From contig JAEWYE010000008.1 in NCBI GenBank assembly GCA_023458755.1, positions 78,570-142,569 of the forward strand: 64,000 bases of DNA, in the 5' to 3' direction. The notes beneath the pieces were generated by a model. It was not told the origin of the DNA and searched no databases. It saw only the letters and a program-made list of their open reading frames with translations. The first letter of the stretch is position 1; each line of letters begins with the position of its first letter. Made by a program: the position numbers and the translations under genes. Shown here in pieces: positions 33,777 to 42,379 of this stretch. This DNA comes from Bacillota bacterium (GTDB taxonomy: Bacteria; Bacillota; Clostridia; Oscillospirales; Acutalibacteraceae).

Positions 33777-34295
33777 TTATTTTTCAAACAAAAATCCTTT
33801 TGTTTTCAGAGCGGCAAGAATGCGGTGATAGACTTCCTCCGACTGGCAGGAAATGGTGTGCAAATGTACGCCGTTTGTCAAATTCAAAAGGGGAGACGCG
33901 TCCTGCTTCGCCAGCTTTTCACTAAAGGCATCCGCGTCATAGCGCGAGAAAATGTGCAGTTGTCCGGATATTTGTCCGTAAACCGGGTGCTCTACAATTA
34001 CGTCAATCAGACCTCCGCCGTTGTCCACAATTGTATAAAGCTCCTGCAAAAGGTCTTCTCTGCTGTGCTTGCAGGCAATTGTATGGATGAATTCACCGTT
34101 GTCGGTATTTTCCTGCAAAATATAGCCACGCGGTGTCGCCGAAATCGCCACATTCGCGGCACGCAGCAACGCAATATCACCGACGATAATCTGACGGCTC
34201 ACGTGAAACTCCGCAGCTATTGCGCTTGCGCTCACCGGCTGCGCATTCCGTTTTAAAAGCTCCAGTATTTTTTGGCGTCTTTGTCCTGCATCCAT
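33777..34295 (-). CDS. niaR: Niacin-responsive transcription repressor NiaR
   Basis: A 172-residue regulator: an N-terminal HTH_11 winged helix (RRQKILELLKRNAQPVSASA, AAEFHVSRQIIVGDIALLR) and a C-terminal 3H domain named for its three histidines (IHTIACKHSRED, VDVIVEHPVYGQ, GVHLHTISCQSEE). NiaR represses NAD precursor genes when niacin is abundant. It is followed by its own terminator and then by the niaX promoter and operator. Confidence 0.95.
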   Translation of the reverse strand: MDAGQRRQKILELLKRNAQPVSASAIAAEFHVSRQIIVGDIALLRAANVAISATPRGYILQENTDNGEFIHTIACKHSREDLLQELYTIVDNGGGLIDVIVEHPVYGQISGQLHIFSRYDADAFSEKLAKQDASPLLNLTNGVHLHTISCQSEEVYHRILAALKTKGFLFEK

Positions 34296-34337
34296 GCTAT
34301 CACTCGTCTCTTTCTACTAAAAGATCGTATAACTATT

Positions 34338-34366
34338 ATTATACAAGCATTTCAGGCGGACTTCAA
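34338..34366 (-). promoter_or_regulatory. Promoter of niaR
   Basis: Minus-strand TTGAAG (34366-34361), 17 bp, TATAAT (34343-34338). Confidence 0.7.
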
Positions 34367-34394
34367 GCAACAGAAGAAAGATTTATTTCTAAAT

Positions 34395-34712
34395 TTAAAC
34401 AATAAAATGTCCGGTTATTCCAATCAGTGTACCCAAAATAACCGACATAACAACCATTGGCGGAATTGATTTTCTATCTTCTTTGGCAACGATAATTATA
34501 ATGGGTATAGCGAGTGCCAAATTAATAATACCACCTTTTAGCCACCATGCCATTCCAAATAAATTGATATTTAAAATAATAAACGGCGTGATTAAGTAAA
34601 ATACAAATGCAGACAAAATGGAATGTATATCAATTTTCCGCGTTAACATTGGCAAAATATCGAGAATTCCCGCAATGATACCAATCAGCAGGGTTAATAA
34701 AATAGTTTTCAT
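34395..34712 (-). CDS. Small membrane protein, unknown
   Basis: A 105-residue protein with four hydrophobic helices (MKTILLTLLIGIIAGILDIL; AFVFYLITPFIILNI; GGIINLALAIPIIIIV; MVVMSVILGTLIGITG). The ATG at 34712 has GGAGG 9 nt upstream; the longer frame to 34820 is not needed. The following gene on the same strand (upstream in transcription) is a sigma factor 137 nt away. No family assigned. Confidence 0.7.
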   Translation of the reverse strand: MKTILLTLLIGIIAGILDILPMLTRKIDIHSILSAFVFYLITPFIILNINLFGMAWWLKGGIINLALAIPIIIIVAKEDRKSIPPMVVMSVILGTLIGITGHFIV

Positions 34713-34848
34713 CCTGTTGTTCCTCCACGTATTTTGTGTTACATGTCTTGCACACAACGTTATCTTATAGGAAATACAGACACTGCCGTACTCTTTTAAA
34801 AGCCTTGTGCTTTTTAGCACATTAATGTTTGGAGTCCTTGACGCTTCA

Positions 34849-35706
34849 TTACCCCATTTCTGCTTTTGAAGTCTGCTTTATAATGTTCATGTTACCGGAT
34901 TTCAATAATTTTTGGAAAAAATCCTTTACTACTTTGGGCGAGCGGTATTTGGGCAGCTCGGCAAAAACAAGTGACAGCTCATCCATTTCTTCCATTGCCT
35001 GTGTAAAGCCCAGTGATACGCTGCTGTCAAGCTTCTTTAAACCGGAATATTCCAAGTTGTGTGGGTTGAGCCGCTGGTTTTTAATTGCATAACCGACACG
35101 CTTTCGGCAGTTGCAGCTTCCCGTTCTGGACAAACCGCAATAGGTACTGAGAAAATCCCCAACCTTTTTTCGTATTCGTGAAAGCCTTTGCCGATATGCC
35201 TGAGGAGTGATATCTAAAATGTCCCCGCAAATTTTGCTGTCGGCTTGAAACATAATCCCTAACACATAAATGCAGCGGCTTTCCGGATCAAGACATTGCA
35301 GCATAACATTTGTACAAGACATTTTTAGTTCTTCCGCCAATACTTCCTCGTTTACATTCTGCAGCAAATCCGGGGAGTTTTCTATGAATCCGGCTTTTGT
35401 ATCTTCTCCGTAGTATTCAAAACTCAGCGGCCTTTGAGTAAACATGGACTTCTTGTAATTAATCAAATAGTTTGTAGCTATTCGATATACCCAAGTGGAA
35501 AAAGCACTTTCCTTGCGAAAGGTCGACAGTTTTGTGATAATTCGAATGATAATTTCCTGTGTGGCATCTTCTGCGTCATGGGGATTTCCGAGCATGCGCA
35601 GGGATAAATTGTAGATGAAATCCTCTATACTTAAAATCAGATCTGCCAATGCCTGCTTATCACCGTTGACAGCGTTGTCAACTAAGCGGAATGTTTCATC
35701 CTCCAT
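34849..35706 (-). CDS. RNA polymerase sigma factor with Cys-containing C-terminal extension
   Basis: A 285-residue sigma-70/ECF protein. Region 2 covers about 20-90 (EDFIYNLSLRMLGNPHDAEDATQEIIIRIITKLSTF, with WVYRIATNYLINYKK) and region 4 about 130-185 (PESRCIYVLGIMFQADSKICGDILDITPQAYRQRLSRIRKKV). After region 4 an extension of ~100 residues holds CGLSRTGSCNCRKRVGYAI, which could bind metal. ECF factors with C-terminal extensions often use them as built-in regulators. AAAGGAG precedes the ATG. No anti-sigma gene is adjacent. Confidence 0.88.
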   Translation of the reverse strand: MEDETFRLVDNAVNGDKQALADLILSIEDFIYNLSLRMLGNPHDAEDATQEIIIRIITKLSTFRKESAFSTWVYRIATNYLINYKKSMFTQRPLSFEYYGEDTKAGFIENSPDLLQNVNEEVLAEELKMSCTNVMLQCLDPESRCIYVLGIMFQADSKICGDILDITPQAYRQRLSRIRKKVGDFLSTYCGLSRTGSCNCRKRVGYAIKNQRLNPHNLEYSGLKKLDSSVSLGFTQAMEEMDELSLVFAELPKYRSPKVVKDFFQKLLKSGNMNIIKQTSKAEMG

Positions 35707-35790
35707 TGTAATTTCTCCTTTCTTTTTAATTCCATTAGATTAGACAGGCCAAGTGCATGGTTGTGACCACAAAATAAAAAAATTTATAAA

Positions 35791-35834
35791 AAGGCTCCTG
35801 TCCGTACTTTTGTAGATGAAAGTACGTCGGAGCC
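35791..35834 (-). terminator. Terminator of ldh
   Basis: GGCTCC/GGAGCC with an inner ACGTACTTT/AAAGTACG helix, followed on the minus strand by TTTTTATAAATTTTTT. Confidence 0.85.
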
Positions 35835-35849
35835 ATAAAAGTTTTTGTT

Positions 35850-36803
35850 TTAGTCAAATTTTATGCCGCTGAAGGTATCCTTCAACAGCTCGCACGAAGC
35901 GTTGAATTTTGCCAGTTCCTCATCAGTCAAAGCCAACTCGATGGTGCGGTCCACACCTCTGCGGTTTACAATGCACGGTGCGCCCACGTATACATCGTGC
36001 TGTCCGTATTCACCGTTCATCAGCGAGGATACGGTTAGTACGCTGCTTTCATTGCCGAAAATTGCTTTTGTAATGCGCACCAGCGCCATGCCGATTCCGT
36101 AATAGGTGGATTTTTTGGCTTCGATTATTTTCTGTGCGGCATTTTTCACATCGCTGCTTATGTTTTCCATAGCGGAGCAGCAGAATTCGCCGTTGGATTC
36201 TTCACAGATTTTCAGTATCGGCTTGGTTGCGACCATCGCCTGTGACCACGGTACAAATTCGCTGTCTCCGTGTTCGCCCATCACATAGGCATGCACATTG
36301 CGCGGGTCAACTTTAAAATAATCACCGAGCATGTAGCGAAGCCGTGCTGTATCCAGCGAGGTGCCGGTACCCAAAACGCGGTGCGGGTCAAAACCGGAAA
36401 GCACCTGTGTTACGTGCGCCATAATGTCCACTGGGTTAGTCGCAATCAGGAAAATGCCATTGAATCCGGAAGCAACAACCGGACCGATGATGGATTTGAA
36501 AACAACAGTGTTGCGCTGCAGCAGGTCAATGCGTGTTTCACCGAGCTTTTGGGCAACTCCCGCGCAGATCACAACAATGTCGGCATCTTTGCAGTCGTCA
36601 TAGGAACCTGCATATATTTTCATATTCGTGCCGGAAAATGCCAGCCCATGATTCAAATCCATTGCCTCGCCTTCGGCACGCTTTTTATCCAAATCAATTA
36701 ATACTAATTCATCACAGGCGTTTTGATTCAGTAAGGCGTAAGCAAAACTCATTCCCACAAAACCGGTGCCAACTAAAACTACTTTACGATTGTCATGTGT
36801 CAT
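35850..36803 (-). CDS. ldh: L-lactate dehydrogenase
   Basis: A 317-residue NAD-dependent enzyme that reduces pyruvate to L-lactate and regenerates NAD+ in fermentation. The nucleotide site is VGTGFVGMSFAYAL, the substrate arginine lies in GETRIDLLQRN, the second in LDTARLRY, and the catalytic His in GEHGDSEFVPW. Length is normal. GGAGG precedes the ATG, and it has a good promoter of its own. Confidence 0.97.
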   Translation of the reverse strand: MTHDNRKVVLVGTGFVGMSFAYALLNQNACDELVLIDLDKKRAEGEAMDLNHGLAFSGTNMKIYAGSYDDCKDADIVVICAGVAQKLGETRIDLLQRNTVVFKSIIGPVVASGFNGIFLIATNPVDIMAHVTQVLSGFDPHRVLGTGTSLDTARLRYMLGDYFKVDPRNVHAYVMGEHGDSEFVPWSQAMVATKPILKICEESNGEFCCSAMENISSDVKNAAQKIIEAKKSTYYGIGMALVRITKAIFGNESSVLTVSSLMNGEYGQHDVYVGAPCIVNRRGVDRTIELALTDEELAKFNASCELLKDTFSGIKFD

Positions 36804-36846
36804 TCAAATTCCTCCATTTTCATGTATAATTTCTATTTCTTTCCTT

Positions 36847-36874
36847 ATTATAACACCAAACAGTATAATGTAAA
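36847..36874 (-). promoter_or_regulatory. Promoter of ldh
   Basis: Minus-strand TTTACA (36874-36869), 16 bp, TATAAT (36852-36847). No Rex-type TTGTGA-N6-TCACAA box was found nearby. Confidence 0.7.
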
Positions 36875-36983
36875 TATACCAATCAAAATTAATATCTTGT
36901 GTCATAAAGATGGATGCATACAATATGGTGTATAAACAAGTGCTTTTGAATCAAGTTAGTTTTAAAAATTTTCACTCCGGATA

Positions 36984-37011
36984 TTTACAAACAGAAAAAA
37001 TGTGTTATAAT
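36984..37011 (+). promoter_or_regulatory. Promoter of eno
   Basis: TTTACA (36984-36989), 16 bp, TATAAT (37006-37011). Just after it, at the expected start site, ATGTGTAC and GTATACAT (37014-37036) form an inverted repeat with one mismatch around seven As, a candidate repressor site. Confidence 0.7.
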
Positions 37012-37082
37012 TAATGTGTACAAAAAAAGTATACATTAGAAATGGCAAAAAAGCAAGAATAAAATAAAGAGGAGTGTTATTT

Positions 37083-38381
37083 ATGGCAGTATCAACAGCA
37101 ATTAAATCTGTACACGCAAGGGAAATTCTCGATTCCAGAGGCAACCCTACCGTTGAAGCGGAAGTTGTGCTCGAAAACGGTTCCGTTGGGTTGGCGTCCG
37201 TTCCGTCCGGTGCATCAACCGGTCAATTTGAAGCGATTGAATTGCGTGACGGTGAAAAAAACCGTTATCTTGGCAAAGGGGTTCAAAAGGCCGTGAAGAA
37301 TGTGAATACTGTCATTTCTGACCGTATTCTGGGCATGGATGCATCCAAACAAACAGAAATCGACCGTGCGATGATTGAGCTGGACGGTACCCCGAATAAA
37401 TTGGTTTTGGGCGCAAACGCCATTCTTTCGGTTTCGCTTGCCAACGCAAAGGCAGCCGCCAATGCGTATGGATTGCCGCTTTATCAATATATCGGCGGCT
37501 GCGGTGCGCAGGTGCTTCCGGTTCCTATGATGAACATTTTAAACGGCGGTGCACATGCGTCCAATAATGTGGATATTCAGGAATTTCTGATTATGCCGAT
37601 TGGCGCAGACAGTTTTTCAGAGGCGCTGCGCTGGTGTGCGGAAGTGTTCCAAAATCTGAAAAAACTGCTTTCTTCAAGAAATATGTCAACTGCCGTTGGA
37701 GATGAGGGTGGCTTTGCTCCGGATTTAAAGGACGACGAAGACGCACTGAAATTGATTGTGGAAGCGATAGAAAAATCCGGTTACCGACCCGGCAGTCAGT
37801 TCAAGATTGCGATGGATGCCGCGTCAAGCGAATGGTATCAGTCTGACGGCACCTACCTGCTTCCCAAAAAACAAAAGAGAATGCAGTTTTCTGAGTTAAT
37901 TGATTACTGGGATAGCCTGATTTCAAAATATCCGATTGTTTCCTTGGAGGATGGTGTAGCGGAAGAAGACTGGAATGGCTGGCAGGACCTGACGCATCGT
38001 CTTGGCGGCAAAGTGCAGCTTGTCGGTGATGATTTGTTTGTGACCAATACCACGCGTCTGAAAAAAGGAATTCAGCTTCACGTCGCAAACTCCATTTTAG
38101 TTAAACTCAATCAAATCGGTTCGCTGACCGAAACGATTGACGCTGTCCGCACTGCCCAGCATGCAGGCTACACGGCCGTAATTTCGCATCGTTCCGGCGA
38201 AACAGAAGATACTACCATCGCAGATTTGGCAGTCGCGTTAAATGCCGGTCAAATCAAAACCGGTGCTCCATCCCGCAGTGAGCGTGTTGCAAAGTATAAC
38301 CGACTGCTTCGCATTGAAGAACAGCTCGGCAGTACAGCACAATATCCGGGCAGCGATGCATTTACCAGTATCAACCGGTAA
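37083..38381 (+). CDS. eno: Enolase
   Basis: Glycolytic enzyme of 432 residues that converts 2-phosphoglycerate to phosphoenolpyruvate. Conserved parts are AREILDSRGNPTVEAEV, VPSGASTGQFEA, NGGAHASNNVDIQEF, ALEDGV-type SLEDGVAEEDW, VGDDLFVTN and SHRSGETEDTTIADLAV. The ATG at 37083 follows GAGGAG; an in-frame GTG at 37074 is too close to that site. It stands alone, away from the other glycolytic genes. Confidence 0.98.
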   Translation: MAVSTAIKSVHAREILDSRGNPTVEAEVVLENGSVGLASVPSGASTGQFEAIELRDGEKNRYLGKGVQKAVKNVNTVISDRILGMDASKQTEIDRAMIELDGTPNKLVLGANAILSVSLANAKAAANAYGLPLYQYIGGCGAQVLPVPMMNILNGGAHASNNVDIQEFLIMPIGADSFSEALRWCAEVFQNLKKLLSSRNMSTAVGDEGGFAPDLKDDEDALKLIVEAIEKSGYRPGSQFKIAMDAASSEWYQSDGTYLLPKKQKRMQFSELIDYWDSLISKYPIVSLEDGVAEEDWNGWQDLTHRLGGKVQLVGDDLFVTNTTRLKKGIQLHVANSILVKLNQIGSLTETIDAVRTAQHAGYTAVISHRSGETEDTTIADLAVALNAGQIKTGAPSRSERVAKYNRLLRIEEQLGSTAQYPGSDAFTSINR

Positions 38382-38442
38382 TAATACGATTTGTCAGTAA
38401 AAGTACTTTTTAACTTGATTTTCGTATATATTTATAAAAAAT

Positions 38443-38477
38443 AAGCAAGCGTGTACATTGGACACGCTTGCTTTGTC
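38443..38477. terminator. Bidirectional terminator
   Basis: AAGCAAGCGTGT/ACACGCTTGCTT perfect stem between eno and the convergent desulfoferrodoxin gene. Confidence 0.85.
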
Positions 38478-38489
38478 ATAGATTTGAAC

Positions 38490-38867
38490 TTACAGTTCTG
38501 CTTTCCACAGTCCGTGCAGATTGCAGTATGCGTAAACGGTAGCATTTGCGGCAGGCACTTTGAATTTGGCCTGCGGTTCGTCGCCGGGCTTTAAATAGGT
38601 AAGTTCCACGGTATCTTCCGTAACAACCGCAATCCATTCAATGTGGTGTTCCGGTGTCATTGGATGCGCAACCGAGCCGACGGTTACTTTTAAGACATCT
38701 TTTTCAATTGTTGTGACAGGCACATGCTTTTCTTGTGCAGCATCTGTTGAGTTTGCAACCAGTTTTGTCATTGCTTGTCCGCAGCAAGTGAGCGTGCCGC
38801 CGCCTACTTTCAGCAATGCAACAATATTCCCGCATAATTCACAGCGATAAAACGTAACCTTTTCCAT
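38490..38867 (-). CDS. dfx: Desulfoferrodoxin (superoxide reductase)
   Basis: A 125-residue iron protein that reduces superoxide to peroxide without making oxygen, typical of anaerobes. The N-terminal rubredoxin-like centre I is CELCG plus TCCGQ; centre II uses His and Cys ligands in EKHVP, HPMTPEHHIEW and YCNLHGLW. Both centres are complete. The ATG at 38867 (MEKVTFYRCELCG) is the family's usual start; the longer frame to 38900 is not needed. Confidence 0.97.
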   Translation of the reverse strand: MEKVTFYRCELCGNIVALLKVGGGTLTCCGQAMTKLVANSTDAAQEKHVPVTTIEKDVLKVTVGSVAHPMTPEHHIEWIAVVTEDTVELTYLKPGDEPQAKFKVPAANATVYAYCNLHGLWKAEL

Positions 38868-38920
38868 TTTCCATACCTGCCTTTTTACAAATTCATACAA
38901 AATAATCTGTATGTACTTTC

Positions 38921-38948
38921 ATCATAATCAAAATATGAAAATTGTCAA
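38921..38948 (-). promoter_or_regulatory. Promoter of dfx
   Basis: Minus-strand TTGACA (38948-38943), 16 bp, TATGAT (38926-38921). No clear PerR box was seen. Confidence 0.65.
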
Positions 38949-39133
38949 GATAATTCTGTACTTGCCTTCCGGCTGCAATTTCCCTATAATACAAATAACG
39001 GATATTGCTGTTTTATATAAGTTTTAAAGTAGATTTTTATTTATACTTTTATCAAAGGTTCGTGTCATTTTCCAAAATCGAAAGGAAATTTTGCACACCA
39101 TTCAAAATATAAACATTTAAAGGAGATATCGCA

Positions 39134-39496
39134 ATGAAATCACAGTTTTTACACACCAATTTCAACGTCTTCCATTTAGAAAAGAGTATTGCTTTTTATA
39201 AGGAAGCATTGGGTTTAACGGAAGTAAAGCGGATTGTTGCACCGGACAATTCCTTTATTATCGTGTTCCTCGGCGACGGCTCAACCGATTATAATCTGGA
39301 ACTCACCTGGATGCGTGACCGCACCGAACCGTATAATCTGGGCGACAATGAAATTCACCTCGCGGTAAAAGTAGAAGATAAAAAACAGGCTTATGAGCTG
39401 CACAAAAAGATGAACTGCATCTGCTATGAAAACCACGACATGAATCTTTACTTTATTTCCGATCCGGATGGCTACTGGATTGAAATTTTGGATTAA
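39134..39496 (+). CDS. VOC/glyoxalase family protein
   Basis: A 120-residue vicinal-oxygen-chelate protein. It has the metal-site pattern of lactoylglutathione lyase: His in LHTNFNVFHLEKSIAFYKEALG, Glu in LELTW, His in NEIHLAV and Glu in GYWIEIL. Glyoxalase I activity or a small-molecule isomerase is possible; many family members have other substrates. AAAGGAGA precedes the ATG. Confidence 0.9.
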   Translation: MKSQFLHTNFNVFHLEKSIAFYKEALGLTEVKRIVAPDNSFIIVFLGDGSTDYNLELTWMRDRTEPYNLGDNEIHLAVKVEDKKQAYELHKKMNCICYENHDMNLYFISDPDGYWIEILD

Positions 39497-39563
39497 TAGT
39501 AAAGATACTGAATTCATTCGGCTTCGAGTTACTGCCTTGTGAGTTAAACTGTGTATTCTTAAG

Positions 39564-39597
39564 AAAAGCGCCCATCCTTACTATGGATGAGCGTTTT
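39564..39597. terminator. Bidirectional terminator
   Basis: AAAAGCGCCCATCC and GGATGAGCGTTTT form a stem between two convergent genes. Confidence 0.8.
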
Positions 39598-39598
39598 G

Positions 39599-40345
39599 TC
39601 ATTTATAAAGGAAGTGTTCCCCTCTGCGCGTAATGCGGGCAACCCTATCGCGGAAAGGCTCTGCGCCTTCTTCTTTTTGCAGATTGTCGCAAATGGAATA
39701 GTTGTCGCCGAAATGCATGGGGAAGACCTGTACTGTGTCGGTTGTTTCCATAAAATAGTCAAGCCCCAGCAAGTGGTTTTCCTCCAGCCTTGGGTCAACG
39801 GGCACAAACGCGAGGTCGATATGCTCATTTTTTATTTTGTCAATTTCTGCTTTGTAACGTTCCGCCATGCGGATATTGACTTCGTCCGGCTCACCGTTCC
39901 AATGCCACCAGTTTAAATCCCCTGCGTGATAGATGCACAGGCCGTCCGCTTTTATTAAAAACGCAACGCCGATGTCGGTGGAATCCAGTACGCGAACCGA
40001 CACGCCATCCACCGTATATTCTCTATTGGGGTAGGCAATGGTAATGTCGGCAGCTTTATCCGCCGCATGAATATCGTGTGAAAGCACATAATGGATATTT
40101 TTTATATCTCTGCGCCAGTCAAAGATTACAGGATTAAAGTGATCAAAATGGCTGTGTGACGCAAAAACCACCACGTTTAAGTCTTTGAGTTCTTCGGGAT
40201 TGATTACTCCGCAGTCCAGCGAACGTTCCTTGCTTTTTGAGGTATCCAAATAATAATCAAAAATAAAGAAATGACGGGCGGTTTTTACCGCGAACCCGCT
40301 GTTATACAAATACCAAATCTCGGCTTTTCCTTTTGCGTTATCCAT
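39599..40345 (-). CDS. MBL-fold metal-dependent hydrolase
   Basis: A 248-residue metallo-beta-lactamase-fold protein of the UlaG-like/L-ascorbate lactonase type. Metal-binding motifs are ASHSHFDHF (HxHxDH), the downstream SHDIH, YHAGDLNWW and a C-terminal HFGDNY. The substrate is unknown. It is followed, on the convergent side, by a shared terminator. Confidence 0.88.
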   Translation of the reverse strand: MDNAKGKAEIWYLYNSGFAVKTARHFFIFDYYLDTSKSKERSLDCGVINPEELKDLNVVVFASHSHFDHFNPVIFDWRRDIKNIHYVLSHDIHAADKAADITIAYPNREYTVDGVSVRVLDSTDIGVAFLIKADGLCIYHAGDLNWWHWNGEPDEVNIRMAERYKAEIDKIKNEHIDLAFVPVDPRLEENHLLGLDYFMETTDTVQVFPMHFGDNYSICDNLQKEEGAEPFRDRVARITRRGEHFLYK

Positions 40346-40486
40346 TTTGCTGTTTCCTTTCCAATTCGCAACATTTCTATTATATAGCGAATGCTTGCTG
40401 TGTAAGAGATATTACAAGAGAACCAAAGAATTTATGGTTCTATTATCTGCACAAGTGCAAGTTTTTTTGAAAAAAAGCGTACGAAA

Positions 40487-40528
40487 CCTTGCTCCCCAGT
40501 GGGGCGAAAAAGCCGCCCTCATTACTGG
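40487..40528 (+). repeat. GC-rich dispersed repeat, degenerate copy C
   Basis: CCTTGCTCCCCAGTGGGGCG, then AAAAAGCCGCCCTCATTACTGG, aligns with copies A and B but is shortened and mutated. It is the only GC-rich block in the 251-bp intergenic region 40346-40596. Confidence 0.5.
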
Positions 40529-40596
40529 TTTGTAAATATTGAAATATATTTTTACTTGGAGAATTATTGAATGAACTTACAGGGGAAAAGAAACTT

Positions 40597-40932
40597 TCAA
40601 ACAAATACAAATTGTACCAAAATCATATAAACCGCAGTACCGCCGCAAATACTGATAAGGTTGTTTCGCTTCCACAAATGCAGCAGAACCACGGCGGCAA
40701 CCGCGATCAGCTCCGGCAGGGCGTAAGGGTAAGCAGTAAACGAACTGCCTTTTAAACAATATACAATAAGCATTCCCATAATCGCGAAAGGTAATACTTT
40801 GCCAAGGTAATTTATGAATTTCGGTGTCTTTTCATGGTCGCGGAAGATAAGGAACGGCGCTGCTCTTGTTGCAAGTGTTACAGCCGCCACCAAAAGAATA
40901 ATGCCCAGTGATTCTTTTACTCCCATTGTCAT
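40597..40932 (-). CDS. azlD: Branched-chain amino acid exporter subunit AzlD
   Basis: A 111-residue membrane protein with four helices (LGIILLVAAVTLATRAAPFLIF; LGKVLPFAIMGMLIVYCL; ALPELIAVAAVVLLHLW). It is the small partner of AzlC. Its start overlaps the azlC stop by 4 nt. The pair exports leucine-type amino acids or analogues; the precise substrate is unproven. Confidence 0.92.
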   Translation of the reverse strand: MTMGVKESLGIILLVAAVTLATRAAPFLIFRDHEKTPKFINYLGKVLPFAIMGMLIVYCLKGSSFTAYPYALPELIAVAAVVLLHLWKRNNLISICGGTAVYMILVQFVFV

Positions 40933-41624
40933 TGTTTTTCCTCCTCAAGATTCTTACGAAATACAGTCATGACGAGTACAATGACAGCCATAGACGGCAG
41001 AATGAAATTCGATGTGCCAAAAATCAGCAGGCAAACGGCGCTGCCAACCAGTCCGGTTAAGGCTGGAACATGGTTTTTATTGCTTTTCCATTGTTCCACA
41101 AAAATGACCACGAAAAGTGCCGTCATGGCAAAGTCGATTCCTTTGGTGTTAAACGGCAGAATCGAACCGAGCAGACCGCCCAGCGCGGAACCGGCTATCC
41201 AGTAGATTTGATCCAACAGGGAGATAAAGAACAGAAACCAGTTTTTATTTACGCCTTCAGGAGCTTTTGCTGAACAGAGCAGGGAAAAGGTTTCGTCAGT
41301 AAGCGAAAAGATGAGATAAGGCTTTTTCTTTCCGGTATCTTTAAACTTTGTCAGCATGGCAAGTCCGTAAAATACGTGACGAATATTCACCATAAGCGTC
41401 ATGAGCGCCATGCTTAACATGCTGATACCGCCCGCAAAGAAGTTGATGGCCACAAACTGCATGGAACCCGCATAGATGAAAAGGCTCATAAGAATTGCCC
41501 AAATAAAGCTGTAGCCTTTTGTTTGTAAAAGCACGCCGAACGCAAACCCAAGGAACAGGTATCCCATCATAACCGGAATTGTATTTGGAAACGCCGCTTT
41601 CAGCGCGTCTGTTTTTTCTTTCAA
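40929..41624 (-). CDS. azlC: Branched-chain amino acid permease AzlC
   Basis: A 231-residue membrane protein of the AzlC/YgaZ family with about five to seven helices. It shows AFPNTIPVMMGYLFLGFAFGVLL, SMQFVAINFFAGG, MTLMVNIRHVFYGLAML and SLTDETFSL, all family-typical. The TTG start at 41624 has GGAGG 8 nt upstream and gives the usual N-terminus KEKTDALKAAFP; the longer frame to 41750 is not supported. It is translationally coupled to azlD. Confidence 0.93.
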   Translation of the reverse strand: MKEKTDALKAAFPNTIPVMMGYLFLGFAFGVLLQTKGYSFIWAILMSLFIYAGSMQFVAINFFAGGISMLSMALMTLMVNIRHVFYGLAMLTKFKDTGKKKPYLIFSLTDETFSLLCSAKAPEGVNKNWFLFFISLLDQIYWIAGSALGGLLGSILPFNTKGIDFAMTALFVVIFVEQWKSNKNHVPALTGLVGSAVCLLIFGTSNFILPSMAVIVLVMTVFRKNLEEEKQ

Positions 41625-41790
41625 TCGGATGTCCTCCGTAATATTTCTTATCAATATATGAAATATTATACCGTATTTTCGGTCGAAAAGAAAGTGCTGA
41701 AAAGAACAGTAATCTTTCATTAAATTATTAAATATTTGCCAAATTAACAAAATGTGTTATACTGAAATAAATTTGGGGGAGTGGTGGTTT

Positions 41791-42372
41791 TTGAATATTA
41801 TAAAAAGACTAATCATAGTATTAGAACAACAAGCACTGAATACATATAATGGTTATGAAAGAGATAAACCCATCTTAATGTTAAAATCGTATGTCCGCAA
41901 TTTTGTTATGCTCAATAGGGCAATTACAAACAGACAACAAAAAATTTATCGCGGAGAAATTTATTGGTGTGATTTAGGCGAAAATATCGGTTGTGAGGAG
42001 TGCAAGTGCAGGCCCGCTGTAATAATACAAAACCAAAAAGGAAATGATAATAGTCCAACGACTATTATTGCTCCTATCACAAATGCTACTATCACTTTAC
42101 CGGTTGCAATTAAAATAAACAGAGAAATAGGGTCACCAATAACCGGTACAATTGATTTAGGCCAAATACGGGTTGTTTCTAAAGGAAGATTATACAGAAA
42201 AATTGACAAACTCACAACATCCGAACAAAAAGCTGTAGATAAGGCATTAATGTTATCGGTTGGATTATATAAATATGTTGTTGACAAACAAAATGACTCG
42301 CATAAAATTGTTGAATTAACAAGAGAATTGAACGATTATAAACAAATAGTGAAGGAATTGTCAGAAAAATAA
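41791..42372 (+). CDS. PemK/MazF-family endoribonuclease-like protein, orphan
   Basis: A 193-residue protein whose central part (about 50-160) is PemK/MazF-like: YRGEIYWCDLGENIGCEECK, RPAVIIQNQKGNDNSPTTII, PITGTIDLGQIRVVSKGRL. Toxins of this family cut mRNA. The N-terminal ~50 residues and the C-terminal helix extend beyond a typical 110-residue toxin. No antitoxin gene lies upstream or downstream; instead a promoter and terminator follow directly (42380-42495). TTG at 41791 is favoured by a GGGGGAG site 10 nt upstream. Confidence 0.82.
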   Translation: MNIIKRLIIVLEQQALNTYNGYERDKPILMLKSYVRNFVMLNRAITNRQQKIYRGEIYWCDLGENIGCEECKCRPAVIIQNQKGNDNSPTTIIAPITNATITLPVAIKINREIGSPITGTIDLGQIRVVSKGRLYRKIDKLTTSEQKAVDKALMLSVGLYKYVVDKQNDSHKIVELTRELNDYKQIVKELSEK

Positions 42373-42379
42373 TTTGCAG

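Noticed and set aside
36804..36960. Rex-binding site upstream of ldh
   Set aside because: TTGTGTCATAAAG lacks the second half of the Rex dyad.
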